NCBI RefSeq assembly: GCF_965638725.1
Contig: NC_134951.1
Location: 75,395,068-75,459,067 of the forward strand
Direction of reading: 5' to 3'
Source: Aptenodytes patagonicus
Taxonomy: Eukaryota > Chordata > Aves > Sphenisciformes > Spheniscidae
DNA length: 64,000 nt
Numbering within the stretch: the first letter of the stretch is position 1; each line of letters opens with the position of its first letter. The position numbers and the translations under genes were made by a program. The notes beneath the pieces are model-generated. The model had not been told where the DNA came from and did not search any database. It saw only the letters and a list, made by a program, of their open reading frames with translations. Positions 1 through 12,400 of this stretch are shown in pieces.

Positions 1-3000
1 CCCATACCAATACCACACAAATCTACAGAGAACATTTCACCTAATCTTAGCCTGTTATGAAAAATGCTGCACAAGGCAAAGCTGTCGGGTCTAATCACGC
101 AAGAACTTCAAACAGATCTGATTACAGAATCACAGAAAAACTTCTTCCACGGGCAGTGGGTACCTGATGGGGTGCACCATTCAGTTTCTCCCAGTACAGG
201 GTAGCTGTTAAGTCCTACACAACTGCATTAGTCACATAAACCCCATCTAGATTCAGCTGCTAGCAGCCAGCCCACTCAAAGCACAGCTGCTCTCTATTGA
301 GGCTGTCCGGGCAAGGCTCGCTCTGCACTAGAAGGTCTGTGGGAAGTAGAGCGGGCAGCACTAGTAACAGATGGCATAGTGCCTTGCAAGATGGCCAACT
401 GTACGGAGACTTGGAAGACAGACAGTCCCCTCGCAGCAACTACACAGGCACTATCAAGATATCCTGTTTGCGACAGGAAAATATAAAGTCCAATGAAGCT
501 TGCCAAACAGATAAGACAAAATTAATAACTTGTTTCCAAATTTGAAAAGAGATTATGGGAAAAAGGTGTTCGAACAGACAAACAAAACTACCACCCAAAC
601 TCATACCATTTGAGCACTGGCACTCAGATGGACAACTGGCTCCAAATAGTGTAACTGTATATTTGCAATCCAGGGCTCTGTGACCTATGCTTCTCATAAT
701 TCTTTCATCAGACTCAAAACAGAGCTATGTTGTAGGATGAGTCTTAACTGCAGTCAGGCATAACTGAGTTAAGAAATAATCATGGTACAAGTTTGACATG
801 ACAAGTTTGACTTGACAAGTTTGCAGGACAATGATTAGTCCCTCACATTTTACAAAATTTTAGTACAAATTCTTCTTCAATAAGGTTTGGCATTATTAAA
901 CTGCATGACAATATTTAGGGTAAGATAATGAAATCCAGTATTTGCCTAAGTAACTAAAGCTGAACTATCTTTGTTAAAATAAAAAATCTAACATGATGCT
1001 TTTCCTTTACTTTTCTGAACAAGCACACTTACATTCCTTCCTTGTTTTAGCGATGATTCTTAGTATAATATTGCTTAGCCTTTCCTTTGCCCTACATATG
1101 GGCATATAATTCTACATATAATTGCTACACTTAATCACCTTTGCTTTCTCCCTATTAAATCACCTTATACTATGAATATTTTATCAGGAGTTTTAAAGGT
1201 GAATACTTAATCTCACATCACTGGGACATGGTTGCATCATATTGCCTTAATTTAATCAAATATACATGGAAAGATGATGTCAGATCTTTTAAGCATAAAG
1301 TTCAGAACATGTGCCAGGCTGTTAATAGAGAAACTGGCATAAAGCAACGAAAGAAACATTTCAGCACGTCACTATTGACAAGTTTCTTCTTTGATTAAAA
1401 TACATGACACCCACTGCATACATACTCAAATGGTTGATGTAGTGAAGATTACTTTCTTCTGTTGTGAAACAATCCATCCACACAGAGGTTTCTCACAGCC
1501 AACAAATAATCTGAAAACAATGTTTATCAGGCAACTAAACTAAAAGTCTGGTAGGTAAGTAAGCCATTTAGAAAGAACACTGCTAAACCTAAATTATCAA
1601 GAGGCAAACACAGTAAGCAAACAACACAGCATTAGCATTCAGCCCACTGTGCTTTTAGCCAGTTCCTATCAGCACATTAAAAAGATACTCTAAAACACAA
1701 AACCTAATTCTTGACCTTGCACCAGAAACCCACGTTACTTTAATGAGAAGATTGGTTGTCTTGTTGCATCATTCCTTGCCTTTTTTTTTTTTTTTTTTAA
1801 ACTTTGTCTAATATCGTATCAATCTCTAATCCAGTTTTGCTCATCCAAATTTCAGGAGGAGAAAGAAAAAATCAAAACATACATGCTAGTTTTTAAAAAA
1901 AAAAAAAAAAAAAAGTCCAGTTTTCAAAACAGCTTATTTAAGAAATGGCAAGTATTGCACAACAATGGAGGCGTTCACATTCCGGAGCTGAACAAAAGCG
2001 TTTCAGCCATACAAAATGTTATTCCAATGTTTCAAGGTTTTTCCCCAGTCCTTCCATTATGGCTTCTGTAACATCACGGCCATCAACTTGGAGGTAAACT
2101 TTAATACCGCATACAAGAATTACAAAATGTGAAGCTATCAGTAGTATGCTGCCAGTGGGCTCACAGAATTGTAGAGGGCACAGTCATGGTATCCAGTAAA
2201 AGAAAAGCTGAACGTGCTGATGCTGCCTGCTCCCAACCAGTCTGCACTCCCAAGCCACTCTGAGGAAAGACCATGATTATTCTGACCCCACTGCCCACTG
2301 TCGTTAAGCCCGTGGCTTCTGAAGCCAACCTGACAGCATGGCATTCCCGCTCTGCCTATTCCCACTGCCTAGGCATTTCCGTTCCTATCAGGCCACCAGG
2401 TCATGCTCAAAAACCAGCAATTCTTCTACTCAAAACTTTCTCAAGATGTATTATTCCTTCTACATCAAAAATGATCCTGTATGTACAAAAAGAAATAGTG
2501 CAGGAGGAAATACAAGTTTTTATTTTTTTGAGATTTAAAAAGAAAATATACTAAAGTAAAAACATCTATGTTCCCTTTTTGACTCTTAAAAGAGCTTTTC
2601 TGCATATACTTATGCCACCACACCAGTATAAAGCTAAACAAGTGCAGACACTTCCAACTAGCAAAAACTGAGCTGACAGACCACCTAAGCAGTACGGCAC
2701 AAATGGACAAACTCAACCCCACAGCACAGCTATGCCCATAAGGCATTACACCCCAGTTACTAAGTCAAGCCATATTAGCACTCTAAAACGTAACTATTCT
2801 ATTTCTGACCCCAAGCTGGTTTCCACGGGACCTGCTCCGGCACCCTGTGCCATGCTCACTCACGCTTTCAGATCCAAAGATAGCATGCACAGATGTGCCT
2901 CCACATCTTGTACAATTGCCAGCTGTGACAAACAACTCTAATGCTATTAAGTTGAAGTTCTGGTGTGAAAGTGGGTTAGTTTCTAGGGAGAAGGTCTATA

Positions 3001-4376
3001 TTCTTTTGTCACTTCATGTGTCTTCTGGCAAATTCAAGCTAGCGCTCCCTTTCTGAGGCATAAGCAAAGTACCTGAGGACTGAGCTCTCTCTGCTCTCTT
3101 TAGAGCACCTGACTTCAAGCACAGATGCACTTTTACAGGTGTCTGAAGATCTAGATCCCCATTTTGAAATCAGAGCTAAGCAGATCTCTCTTCAAATGTT
3201 CATACAGAGTAGCAGAAACCAGGAAGTAAGCCCAGGAATCTTGCTTTGCAGCACAGGATGTGCCAGTGCACGGCCTCTGTCAGGCTTTCTTGGAAAGGTC
3301 TTACTTAAAAACGAAAAAAAAAAACCAACCCAAAACCAAAAACCAAAAACAAACTGTGGAGGAAAAAAGACATAATAAATGTACTCCCATGACAGCAACT
3401 TCACATTGGATAAACAACAAACCCAACACAGCTCTTCCCTCTTTGCAATCTCATGCTTTAGAGATCACGATTATAAAAATTAGAGGATGTATTCAGTCAT
3501 GATTCAAGTACAGACAGAAGTACTCAGTTCTCTTCTGTAATTCTAGAGGTCAAAGCTCACCAGTGCCATGGCACATCTTTTTATTCCCACTGAGAAGATC
3601 TCCTAAGTAGTACCCAAAAAATTCCTTCCATTCTTTAAAAAGCCACCAAATTTAATTTAAAACTAATCTTACCAAAGTACAGCATAGGTATGGGAATGGA
3701 AAAGCAGACAGTGCAATGCCCCATAATATACCAATACATCGAAAACCTTTTCTTGGTTCAATTCAAGAGCACAGAAATCACTAGGAGCAAACGTGGACCT
3801 AATGCACTGTGCACTTCTATAGCACTGAACCATCAAGATGGGGGTGGACAAGCATAAAAATATAATATAAATACATCTCCCCCCTCAACCTGTCAGATAT
3901 TTATTTTAGCATATCAAATCCTATATAAATGAACATTAAAGGGAAGGGGGCAACGTTACACGCACGGTAACTGAGTTTGTGGCAGATGCATAATTTTGCC
4001 CTTTTGTACCACTTTTGTACATTTTAGACCGAAACGTACTTGAGCAGCAGGTCAAGCACTGTAAGTAGGGGTAACAGACCTCAGGCTGCCAAGCGCTACA
4101 GCCGGAAAAAAAACCCCTCATACCCGGCACACCGCCCTTCGGTGCCACCGGCTTCGCCCGCTTTCTCCAGCCGCGCCAGCAGCTCCCGCCGGCGATGCCT
4201 CCCGGCCAGCCGTACCAGCCTGCGGCCGAGGCAATCGCGGCCGCCCCGCGCCGCCGCCCAGCGCCCCGGCGGGGTCCGGCTCACCCCTCGGAGGCAGAGG
4301 GACAGGGGCTGGGACTAGCCCTAAGCCCTAGCCCTAAGCCCTAAGCCCTAAGCCCTAGCCCCGGCCCCGCCGGTAC
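1..4376 (-). other. Putative GINM1 intron 1, no further exon recognised
   Basis: This stretch lies downstream, on the minus strand, of the signal-peptide exon at 4377-4466. I searched the minus strand by eye for the membrane segment and C-terminal tail expected of GINM1 and found neither, so the remaining exons probably lie left of the window. It is AT-rich and contains a T18 run (1781-1798) and an A20 run (1895-1914) about 96 bp apart. The longest open frames are under 100 codons and show no recognisable family. Confidence 0.45.
4315..4360 (-). repeat. Degenerate telomere-like repeat beside exon 1
   Basis: The plus strand alternates 7-nt CTAAGCC and 6-nt CTAGCC units, about seven in a row. 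On the minus strand this reads TTAGGGC and TAGGGC, that is, the vertebrate telomere hexamer plus one C. It begins about 15 bp inside the intron after the donor of the minus-strand signal-peptide exon. Confidence 0.75.
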
Positions 4377-4466
4377 CTGGCCCAGCTGCAGCGGCGCGGT
4401 CGGGCCCAGCAGCGCGGCAGCCAGCGACAGCAGCAGCAGCTCTCGCCGTCCCAGCGCCGCCTCCAT
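4377..4466 (-). CDS. GINM1: Signal-peptide first coding exon, probably GINM1
   Basis: Read on the minus strand, an ATG at 4466 in the context GCAAGATGG opens a 30-codon exon. It encodes MEAALGRRELLLLSLAAALL followed by GPTAPLQLGQ. It ends exactly in phase 0 at CAG before a GT donor (GTACCG, 4376-4371). The Arg-Arg then Leu/Ala-rich stretch at residues 7-20 looks like a cleavable signal peptide. The assignment to GINM1 (a single-pass glycoprotein of unknown function) rests on this exon type plus synteny: GINM1 is the divergent neighbour of PPIL4 in mammals. The exon alone carries no GINM1-specific domain, so another secreted or membrane protein is possible. The AAGATGG at the start also fits a YY1-type initiator motif. 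Confidence 0.55.
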
Positions 4467-4507
4467 CTTGCAACCCGGGAATTAAAACAAAGTGAAACAT
4501 CAACAAG

Positions 4508-4525
4508 CGGCGGCGGCGGCGGCGG
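4508..4525. repeat. (CGG)6 trinucleotide repeat
   Basis: Six uninterrupted CGG units lie about 40 bp upstream of the minus-strand ATG, so they probably fall in the 5' UTR or core promoter of the GINM1-like gene, where they would read as CCG in the transcript. Confidence 0.85.
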
Positions 4526-4960
4526 CAGGGGCGGGGCGGGGCGGGAGGAAGAGGGGGAGGCGGCGGGAGGGGGCCGGGCCGGGCCGGGCCGGGCCGGGGA
4601 GCCCTCGGCGGTCTGCGCCAGGCCGCCTCTTCCCTCCCTGGCCCCCGGTGGCCGTGGGCAGGGCGCAGCCCCCAGGCTGTCGCACCATGTGTTTCACTAG
4701 AAAGGGCCACGCCACCCTGCCAGCTCCCCGCTGAGGGCGGGTGTCGGCGCGGGAATGACCTTTTTTTGGAAGGGGGGGCAAAAGTTTAGCGAGAGAAACA
4801 GCCGAATTCGTCCTCTCCTGCGACCGCTGCCAGGAGCGGCGGCGGCGGCGGGGCGGGCCCGGCCCTGCCCTGCCCTGGCGCTGCCCTGCCCTGCCCTGGG
4901 ACCGCCGCCGCTGGAAGATCCCGAATTAGGCGTTGCAGAATAACGGGCGGACACGTGCCT

Positions 4961-7900
4961 GCTCCTACAAACGCCCGTTACCGTTAATAGATGATTACAG
5001 CCTTTGAAAGCACTTTGCATAATAAGAGAATTACTCACATAGCTAACATTAATAATTACTACTGTTTATGAAATGGCCGATGTACGCTCGTCAAACCAAC
5101 CCACGTCCTTCGCACCCGTAAGCACCTGCCGTTGTCCACCTGCTCTGCGTAAACAGCAAGGGTTATCTGGCCGGAGTAACCTGGGCTGAGTTCTGAGCAC
5201 AGCACGTCAGGAAAGGTTTCTTGAAAGCAAAAGCAGGCAGCGTACTCCAGGGGAGAGCAGAAAGAGCCATGAGAAAGGAAGAAAGCACAAGATAAAGTTT
5301 TAAAAAGCTAGAGATCTTCTGTCTGGAGAAGAGAAAATGGAAGGAAACTTAATAGTGGTACTCAAAACCACAGAAGTCTCTGGCAAAGAGAAAGAAAACA
5401 ACCTGAACCTCCCAAGTCCTCAGTGGATATGAAGATAAAAAGTGCTTTATTTGCAACAAGAAAGATTGTCGTTATCTGTTCACAAAAAGCTTTCTAACGG
5501 TAAGGGTGGCAAACATCTTAACAACTTGCCTAGGGAGGTTTTAATATAACCAGAGCAATAAATTGGCTGTCCTGTTGAAGCAATCCGTAGCCTAATTTTA
5601 TATTGCTCTATGACTCCCGCTCGGTTCATAGCAAACATAAATCATAAAACCCACAGAAACTTAGTATTTTATATGCAGTTTGCATTCAGGAGACACTGGT
5701 ATAAACATCTGGCGTAAGATACAAGGCACTGGAAAATGAGGCCTAAGAGAGTCATATATTGTGAAGTACATTTCATACACATTATGTGAAAACCTCAAAT
5801 ATTTCATCACTAAATACATTTATTATCAGAAGTTAGTAATGTTTTAGAGATTAGAAAAAAATAAAGCTAATTAACTGCCTTCTCTGTAATCACACGTCAG
5901 TAACAGAAGAAGGGATAAAAATTCTGACGTCTTAATTTCTACCGCCTCTCTTTACCATCACCTAGTTTACCTAGTTTCTCTTAGACCTGTCCTTAAGATT
6001 TTTTTTCATCTGTGTGTTTGGTAAACTGAAAGAAATAGGTAAAGGGTCTGTTTGCTGCGCAGTCTCAGGAGGCAGAAAACTACATGGTAAGTCAGCTCCC
6101 CAACAAGATGTTTTGCTGAATCTCATAAGGGGCGCATAAGAGTCTTCGGGGATAGGATGGCAGCTGCAAGAATGCAGCTCTTGTTGGTACTTGCAGTCAT
6201 TTGCATGTGCTGGTGGGAGGAAGTTTAAATTACCTAAATTCCTAACTATGAGTTAGTTGCACTCTGGATGTAAATGAGAGTGGGGGTTACCTCCCAACAG
6301 GACTGGTGAATCCTAGATGAACAAAAGCAAGCTACAGTACTACAGTGTTTTGTGTGTTAGATTCATGATTAAAATGCTTACAAAATGTACCAGAGGCATA
6401 ATAATTAATGGTATCAGAGTACATAAAAATACTGGGAAGCAAGGATCGCTGACCTGCAGAATTTACAGATTCAGCAAAGTTCAGGCTGGGTTCTCAGCTG
6501 ACCTCAAGGAATTCAGCGTCTCACTGAAATGGAACAGGAGATGAATGCCTGTTCCTTTTTGACTGTCTCCTTTTGCAAGTTTCCTGGTAAACTACCTATC
6601 AAGTAATGCTTTCCTTCTGTTTTTGTTTCCTTCGTTCTTTCCTTTTTCTCCCAGTCTTTTGCATCCCCTTTTCTTCAGTCCTCTTTCTTCCTTTCTTTTT
6701 ATTCTCCTGGAACTTAATTAAAACTGCAAAAATTATGCACTAAAAATGTTTTCAACATACTTCTGTTTTCCCCAAATTTCAAAGCTTTCATTAGTCTCAC
6801 AGCACAACGGATGGCATAACAGTTTTATTTAATATAAATGGTAAAATTCCTTGCAATAACTAAGTAACTAGTGATCTAGTTTCACAAGTGATCTCTCCTT
6901 GGGTGATTCAGTAACTACTCAGTGCTGGGACAGGCTGGGAGCCTAAGAGAGCTTTCCTCTTTTGGCTCAGACGCATGCCCCTCTAGTCTACTGGTGAACG
7001 TGTCCTGACACTTAAAACTATTAAAATGTGTAACATTTTTAAGTATTTTGTACTGAGACTGACTACTGCTTGAGCTGCTGACTGTGCCAGAAGTGTATTT
7101 CAGTGGGTTTATGTTTAAGTTGAAAGTGATGTTTCTGACTCTTTAAAGTGATCATGAAAAGCCATTTTTTCTTTGAACCTTCATTATAGCTGTGGGTTAT
7201 TAGAAGGCAAAAGCCAGAACAAAGAATAAGGAAATTATTATTTAATTTCTTTTATGACCAAAAAGAGTGATAGAAGTCTGGCCTAAGTAAGTGGGATGCT
7301 TTCTTACTGAAGTGCAAAGTATGAGTTCTTGAAGTAGCAAGTAAACAGTTAAACTTCAGTCAGCGCAGGCTTGTATAAAACTGATGTACTGTTTACATCC
7401 CTCTTAAAGTTTCAGAGGAGTAAATGTAACGTGTGCTATAGTGCTTTCTTCTGTCAATAACTGCCATACAGGGTGGCTTAAAACCAGCCTTGAATCAATT
7501 CAGGATTGACGTACAGACTGGGAATAAGCTCACAAAGACAATACAACACTGCAAAATGCTTGATGATAGCACAAACGGCTTTTAAAACTAGCACACTATG
7601 GAGGCAGAATACAACTCCCTGCAGTGCAGATCTTGGTCCCAGGACCAGCCCACTATGTCTCCAGGACCATCACGCAGCAGGATAGCAATGAACAGAAAAG
7701 TGTGTAAAGTCCCTGCTTGCCTATTTATAAAGGTGCTGTTATATAATGCGGTGGTCCGATATTACTTTTGCTGCTTCTTAAAGAGGAGATCCTGCTCTTA
7801 CCAACCTACATGCACCCCTTTGTACTCCCAGCTGTGCATTCCTGCTCCCCCCCTTCCCCTTCACTGGTTCCCTTTTACTGTACAGCAAATCAGTTCAGGT

Positions 7901-8449
7901 CACTAATCTGGCAGAAAACAAATTCAGCAATGAAAAATAAATTGTTTCCCAACAGATGAGTGACTTGAATCGACTCATTGTGCGGCGAGTACCAGAGCGT
8001 GATCCAGAAAGAGGTGAAGCCAGTGCAGCCTGAAGTGGAAGCTCTCTGTGCAGGGGAGCAGGATCCCTTCCTTTGAAGATAACAAGCCTTTAGATTAGTA
8101 CAGCTGTAACATGTAAACCTAAGAACAATCATGCTACGGCATCGATTGGAAGGGAATATATTCTGTTTGATTGTCTGTTTTTTCCGTGTCACCCCAGTAC
8201 TACAGGCTGTGTTGTAGCCGTGTGCTCCAGGCAAATATTGGGACTGCTAATCACTTTATAACCCTCTAATTAATAATTGTGAGGTAAAAGTGGTTTTCTT
8301 CGACTATGTAGAGTAAGCACACACGCCCCTCAGTGAGCACCACGCTCAAAAGCTGCGTGATCAGCCTCAAAACATGTACTTTGCCAGAGGAGGTTGCTCC
8401 TGGGGGGTCTCCATTTTCCCCCATCCCCTTCAGGAAGGGCTTTCTGGAA
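4961..8449. other. Intergenic spacer between divergent promoters
   Basis: AT-rich sequence with stops in all frames and no open frame above about 115 codons. No RNA gene, repeat family or conserved-looking element was recognised. It separates the minus-strand gene from PPIL4, so the two promoters are divergent but not a tight bidirectional pair (about 4.4 kb between start codons). Confidence 0.6.
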
Positions 8450-9480
8450 CCTGCCCCAGCGCTCCCGCTTCACCGCCCCCGCCGAAGGGGAGAGGCGTGG
8501 GGGCGCAGCCGCGCCGTATCTTCCTGTAGCCCCTGGGCTTGCGAGAACTGGGGAAACGGGCGCGCTTGTTGGTGTGTTTGACACGCACCTTTCCTCACGC
8601 GGGGACGACTGCAGTATGGAGGCGGGCAGCTGCGAGGGCCGGGTCGGCCTCCGGGTTCGTCCCGCTGCGAGGCCGACGCACTTGTGGGGGCATCCAGCCC
8701 CGAGGAGGGGAGACGCTTGCAGCGGGGAGCTCGCCCTGTGCCTCCGGGGCGCCTGGCACGCTTCCCCGGGCAGCTCTCCCGCCCTCCCCTCAGCCCGCGG
8801 CCTGCCGGGGGCCGGCGGGGCCGCGCTGCCTCGGCGCCAGCTCCTCCTCCGCGCCGGCAGAGGGCGGCCCAGCGCCGGCGGGCCGCGCCGCCGTGCGGAG
8901 GCGGGTGGCGAAGATGGCCGTGTTGCTGGAGACCACGCTGGGCGACCTGGTGATCGACCTGTACACGGAGGAGCGGCCCCGCGGTAGGAGCGCGGCGGGC
9001 CGGGGGAGCTGAGGCGGTCTCGGTCAGGGACGGGCGCGGTTTTGCCCCTTGCGCGGGCAGGTGGAAGCCCCGAATAAAGCTGCGGGCGGGCCAGTGGCCG
9101 CCGGCGGAGGGGCCGCTGGGGGCGACCGGCTGCAGGCAGCGCTTGCAGCCGCTCCCGGCGCCCGGATGGCGCCTGATGGGTCAGGAAGTGCCGGTTTTTG
9201 ACCGCCCGGCCCTGCCCTGCCCGTGGCCGCCGCTGTGGCGCTGGGGGAGGACGCGCGGCTCGCTTCCCTGCGGCTCCCCGGCTGGCGGTGCGGCTGCCGC
9301 GGCTCTGGGGGCCGCGAAGGTTCCCGAGGTTTTCCGCCGTTCGGGGAAGAAGGGGCCGTTGGGCCGCTCCCCGCCCCAGCCGCCGGCCGTTGGGCTCCCC
9401 TCCGCGCTGCCCGGCGGCACCCCCGCCCGCGGCCCCGGTAGCGAGCCGGGCCCTTCGCTGGGGCCGTCGCAACTTGAGGT
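8450..9480. promoter_or_regulatory. PPIL4: CpG island promoter of PPIL4
   Basis: A GC- and CpG-dense block flanks the PPIL4 start codon at 8914 and continues into intron 1. The start codon sits in GCGAAGATGG, which has a purine at -3 and G at +4 and also matches a YY1-type AAGATGGC motif, as at the neighbouring minus-strand gene. No TATA box is apparent. Long overlapping open frames here are a by-product of base composition. Confidence 0.7.
8914..8983 (+). CDS. PPIL4: PPIL4 exon 1
   Basis: Encodes [20 protein letters not shown] and onward to RPR plus one base. This is the first beta strands of the cyclophilin fold, with the typical '[11 protein letters not shown]' opening. The donor is GTAGGA at 8984; the exon ends in phase 1. 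The 5' UTR limit cannot be set from sequence. Confidence 0.96.
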
Positions 9481-12400
9481 TTAGCTGCCGGCGCGGCCTC
9501 CTGAGGACGCAGGCTTCAAACGGGTGGTTTCAGTCAACAACACGCCTTCTCCCACCCTGTGTTTTGGCGTGTCGCGTCGGGCCTCGGTCCTGGGATTGGA
9601 TCCAAACGAGTGCCGGGATTTCCATGGCCGTCAGCGGTCCCCGTGGGCTTGCATATATGTGTTTGAAATACAAGCATCAAGTGCTGTTGGGAAGTTTGGA
9701 TTTTTTTTTATTATGCGTTTATTATACACGTAATGTATGTTAAAAAAAAAAAAGAGAAAATGTAATATAGTCTAAATCGACAGGCGACTGTGTTCTTCTT
9801 TCTTAGGTATTTGGAAAGAAACTGGGGAGAAGAAATGTGAATTTCTGTATAAGTAGCTGTATTTAGGGTTCTCTGAATCACTAGAGGTAGGCTTTAGGAA
9901 GGGAGGAAATGTTACCTCTTCTTAAGGCATTTCTCACAGCGTTTATAGGTTGTATGCTGATAAGTCTTAACACAGTCTGCTCCAAAAACACTTTTCTACA
10001 CATTGAACCGGATGTCTGTTATATCTATACTTCCTATATCTGGGGTTTTCTTTAGTAAATGTTGGTATAATTTCTTGCAGCTTGTCTGAATTTTCTGAAG
10101 CTCTGCAAAGTCAAGTACTACAACTATTGTCTTATTTATAATGTACAGGTGAGTATTCTCAATTCCTTATTTTTTGTTGGTTTAAATTCACAAACGTGAA
10201 AGCAATATCTTATGTGTTCTGCTTTGTGGCAGAGGGATTTTATTATACAAACCGGTGACCCCATGGGAACTGGCCGTGGAGGGGAATCCATATTTTGGTA
10301 AGTAAAACTTTTGTGTTTACTTAATAGACAGGGAAGTTGTATAGGGGAATAGGGGTTCCAATTAGATGGTCTTCAGCTCTCTTGGGGCAGAATTACTGAT
10401 GGGAAGTAAAAATGTTGATGCATAAACTTCTTTGGTTGTCATACCTAAATAACCTTTGTAATTCCTACGCTGCTTTTGGCTATTCGGATTTTTTTTCTGG
10501 ACAGTATTCTATCTCTGACCTTAGAAGCAAAGTTACAACTAACAAGTTGTACATACGTTTCTGTTTATTTAAAAGCCAGTAAATAACTATAGGTTTGGTT
10601 TTGTAAGAGAGGTATCGTAACTAAGTGCTCTGTAGAAGGCAAAATCATTAGCAGTCTGTTACTACTTTTATTTTTGTAACAAAGTATATTTAATTGAGTG
10701 GGAGGGGAATATAGAGGTTATATGTGATTTCCTCTGTGTATAAGAAAGTAATCCTGTTGCTCTAAAAATTTACTTAAGTTCATTTTAGTCATGTTGAGTG
10801 TGTAAAGGAAATCACTTTTCTTCCTTGTTTAAGATGTTTTCAGTGGTCACGCACATAAAAGTTGAAGAAATCATGCAGACAGCTAGGATGGAAGTTAGCA
10901 AAGTGCATATGTTCTATATGATTTCTTTGAAACTGTTATTAAAAGTAGAATTAAAATTGCAGGGCAGAACTAAACCTGGAGTGCTGGGGAGCACACTATA
11001 CATAGATAAATAGCTCAGTTTGAACAGAGACAGTGTTGCTAGACCAGTATTGACTTCTGTAAGTCTGGTCTATCAGAGCCTCTTAAATACAAAACCCTGA
11101 AAACCTGGATACATGGATCACCGCTCTGGTGATCCTGGAAGCAATATAATTGTGCTAAGCAGATGCAAGTCCAGGTAGGTAAACTTGCCAGACCTGAGCT
11201 GTCTCTGCACACGGGTAGATCAAGTTTATTTTGATATTCTGCTCTTTTTTAAGGATTGGTCTTCTGAGGCTCTTGGTATGACAGATAGGGAAGTATAGTG
11301 TGATGAGATAGTGGCAGGTTCTGTTCCACTACTAGCATGGAGAATGGCAGTTTGTCTTTTCTACCTGTTCATTACTGCTGAAGTCCACGAAATTGGAGTT
11401 TCTGCTCTTGCTACCCAGGAAACTGATGCAGGCAAAGTTTAATTTGAATCCTCTCTTCATAGAGGCTTACACCTGCATAGCACAATGAGTTCAAACAGAA
11501 CACTGTCCTTAAATTTGGGCAAATCTGTGTATTGACCATGCCTGTCAGTTATGGAGTGAGACAAAATGAATGATATCGGGGTTAGACTTAAAAAATTAAA
11601 AAGAATTTAAGAGTTTGCCGTATCCTGTGTATCTCAAATTACTGTATGCAGTCCTGTCTGTGTGATGAACTAAGTTTACACATAGATTTAGTGGCTTTCC
11701 ATTTATCTTGGAAGAGAAATTTGTGACACAAATTACTACGTTTTTACGGTGTAGATTAACTTATTTTTATGGAACCTACTTATCAAAATACGTATTTGCT
11801 TCGTGCCTTAAAAAAAAGTTATATACTGCATTTAAAAAACATACAAATACACCCCACACACCCCCAAAAACAGCTGTGAAATGCCTCAGAGAAAAATCTG
11901 TTGTTCCCTGTAATATAAAGTGGTGAATTATGTAAGTGTATAGGTCCATAAAAATGTGCATGGATGCAATGTAAATTCTGGTTTTATTTGAATGCCAATG
12001 TAAGAACTTTTAAGATGTTTTATTTACTGTTTCACAGCATTTGTTTATCTCACTTTTTAAAATTCCTTTGCCTTGTAACATATTTGTTATGTATATTTTC
12101 AGTCAACTGTATGGTGATCAAGCTAGATTTTTTGAGGCAGAAAAAGTGCCAAGAATTAAGCACAAGAAAAAGGGAACCGTGTCAATGGTGAACAATGGCA
12201 ATGATCAGCATGGATCACAGGTCAGCATACAGTATTGGAAAGCCTTGGTACACATCTAAGTAACTAAAATGAAAATTCCTTGAATTTACAAAAGAGGCGT
12301 AACAATGACAGTGTCATCTCAATAGCTTCATCTTGCAATATGGTCAAAAGGCGTGTAAAAAAATGGCCATAGATAAGTATTTTGCATATGTCCCAGGTGC

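Larger units (their letters stand above)
4100..4960. promoter_or_regulatory. CpG island promoter of the minus-strand gene
   Basis: The base composition changes sharply to very GC- and CpG-rich sequence around the minus-strand ATG at 4466. It includes GGGGCGGGGC boxes at 4527-4545 (Sp1/KLF type), a (CGG)6 run at 4508-4525, repeated GGCCG pentamers around 4571-4600 and CCCTG repeats at 4863-4900. No TATA box is evident, which is typical of a housekeeping CpG-island promoter. The exact transcription start cannot be placed. Confidence 0.7.

Noticed and set aside
1781..1914. T18 and A20 runs as a retroposon or hairpin boundary
   Set aside because: The intervening 96 bp has no processed-gene or SINE features, and simple homopolymers are frequent in the window.
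1998..2145. Minus-strand stretch of about 40 codons with coding-like appearance near 2000-2145, ending in a stop
   Set aside because: It does not match any part of GINM1 I can recall, has no strong acceptor, and an equally open frame exists on the opposite strand.
8330..9472. 380-codon open frame on the minus strand over the PPIL4 promoter
   Set aside because: It lies in a CpG island with few stops in any frame, is rich in Arg, Pro, Ala and Gly with no domain, and overlaps PPIL4 exon 1 on the other strand.
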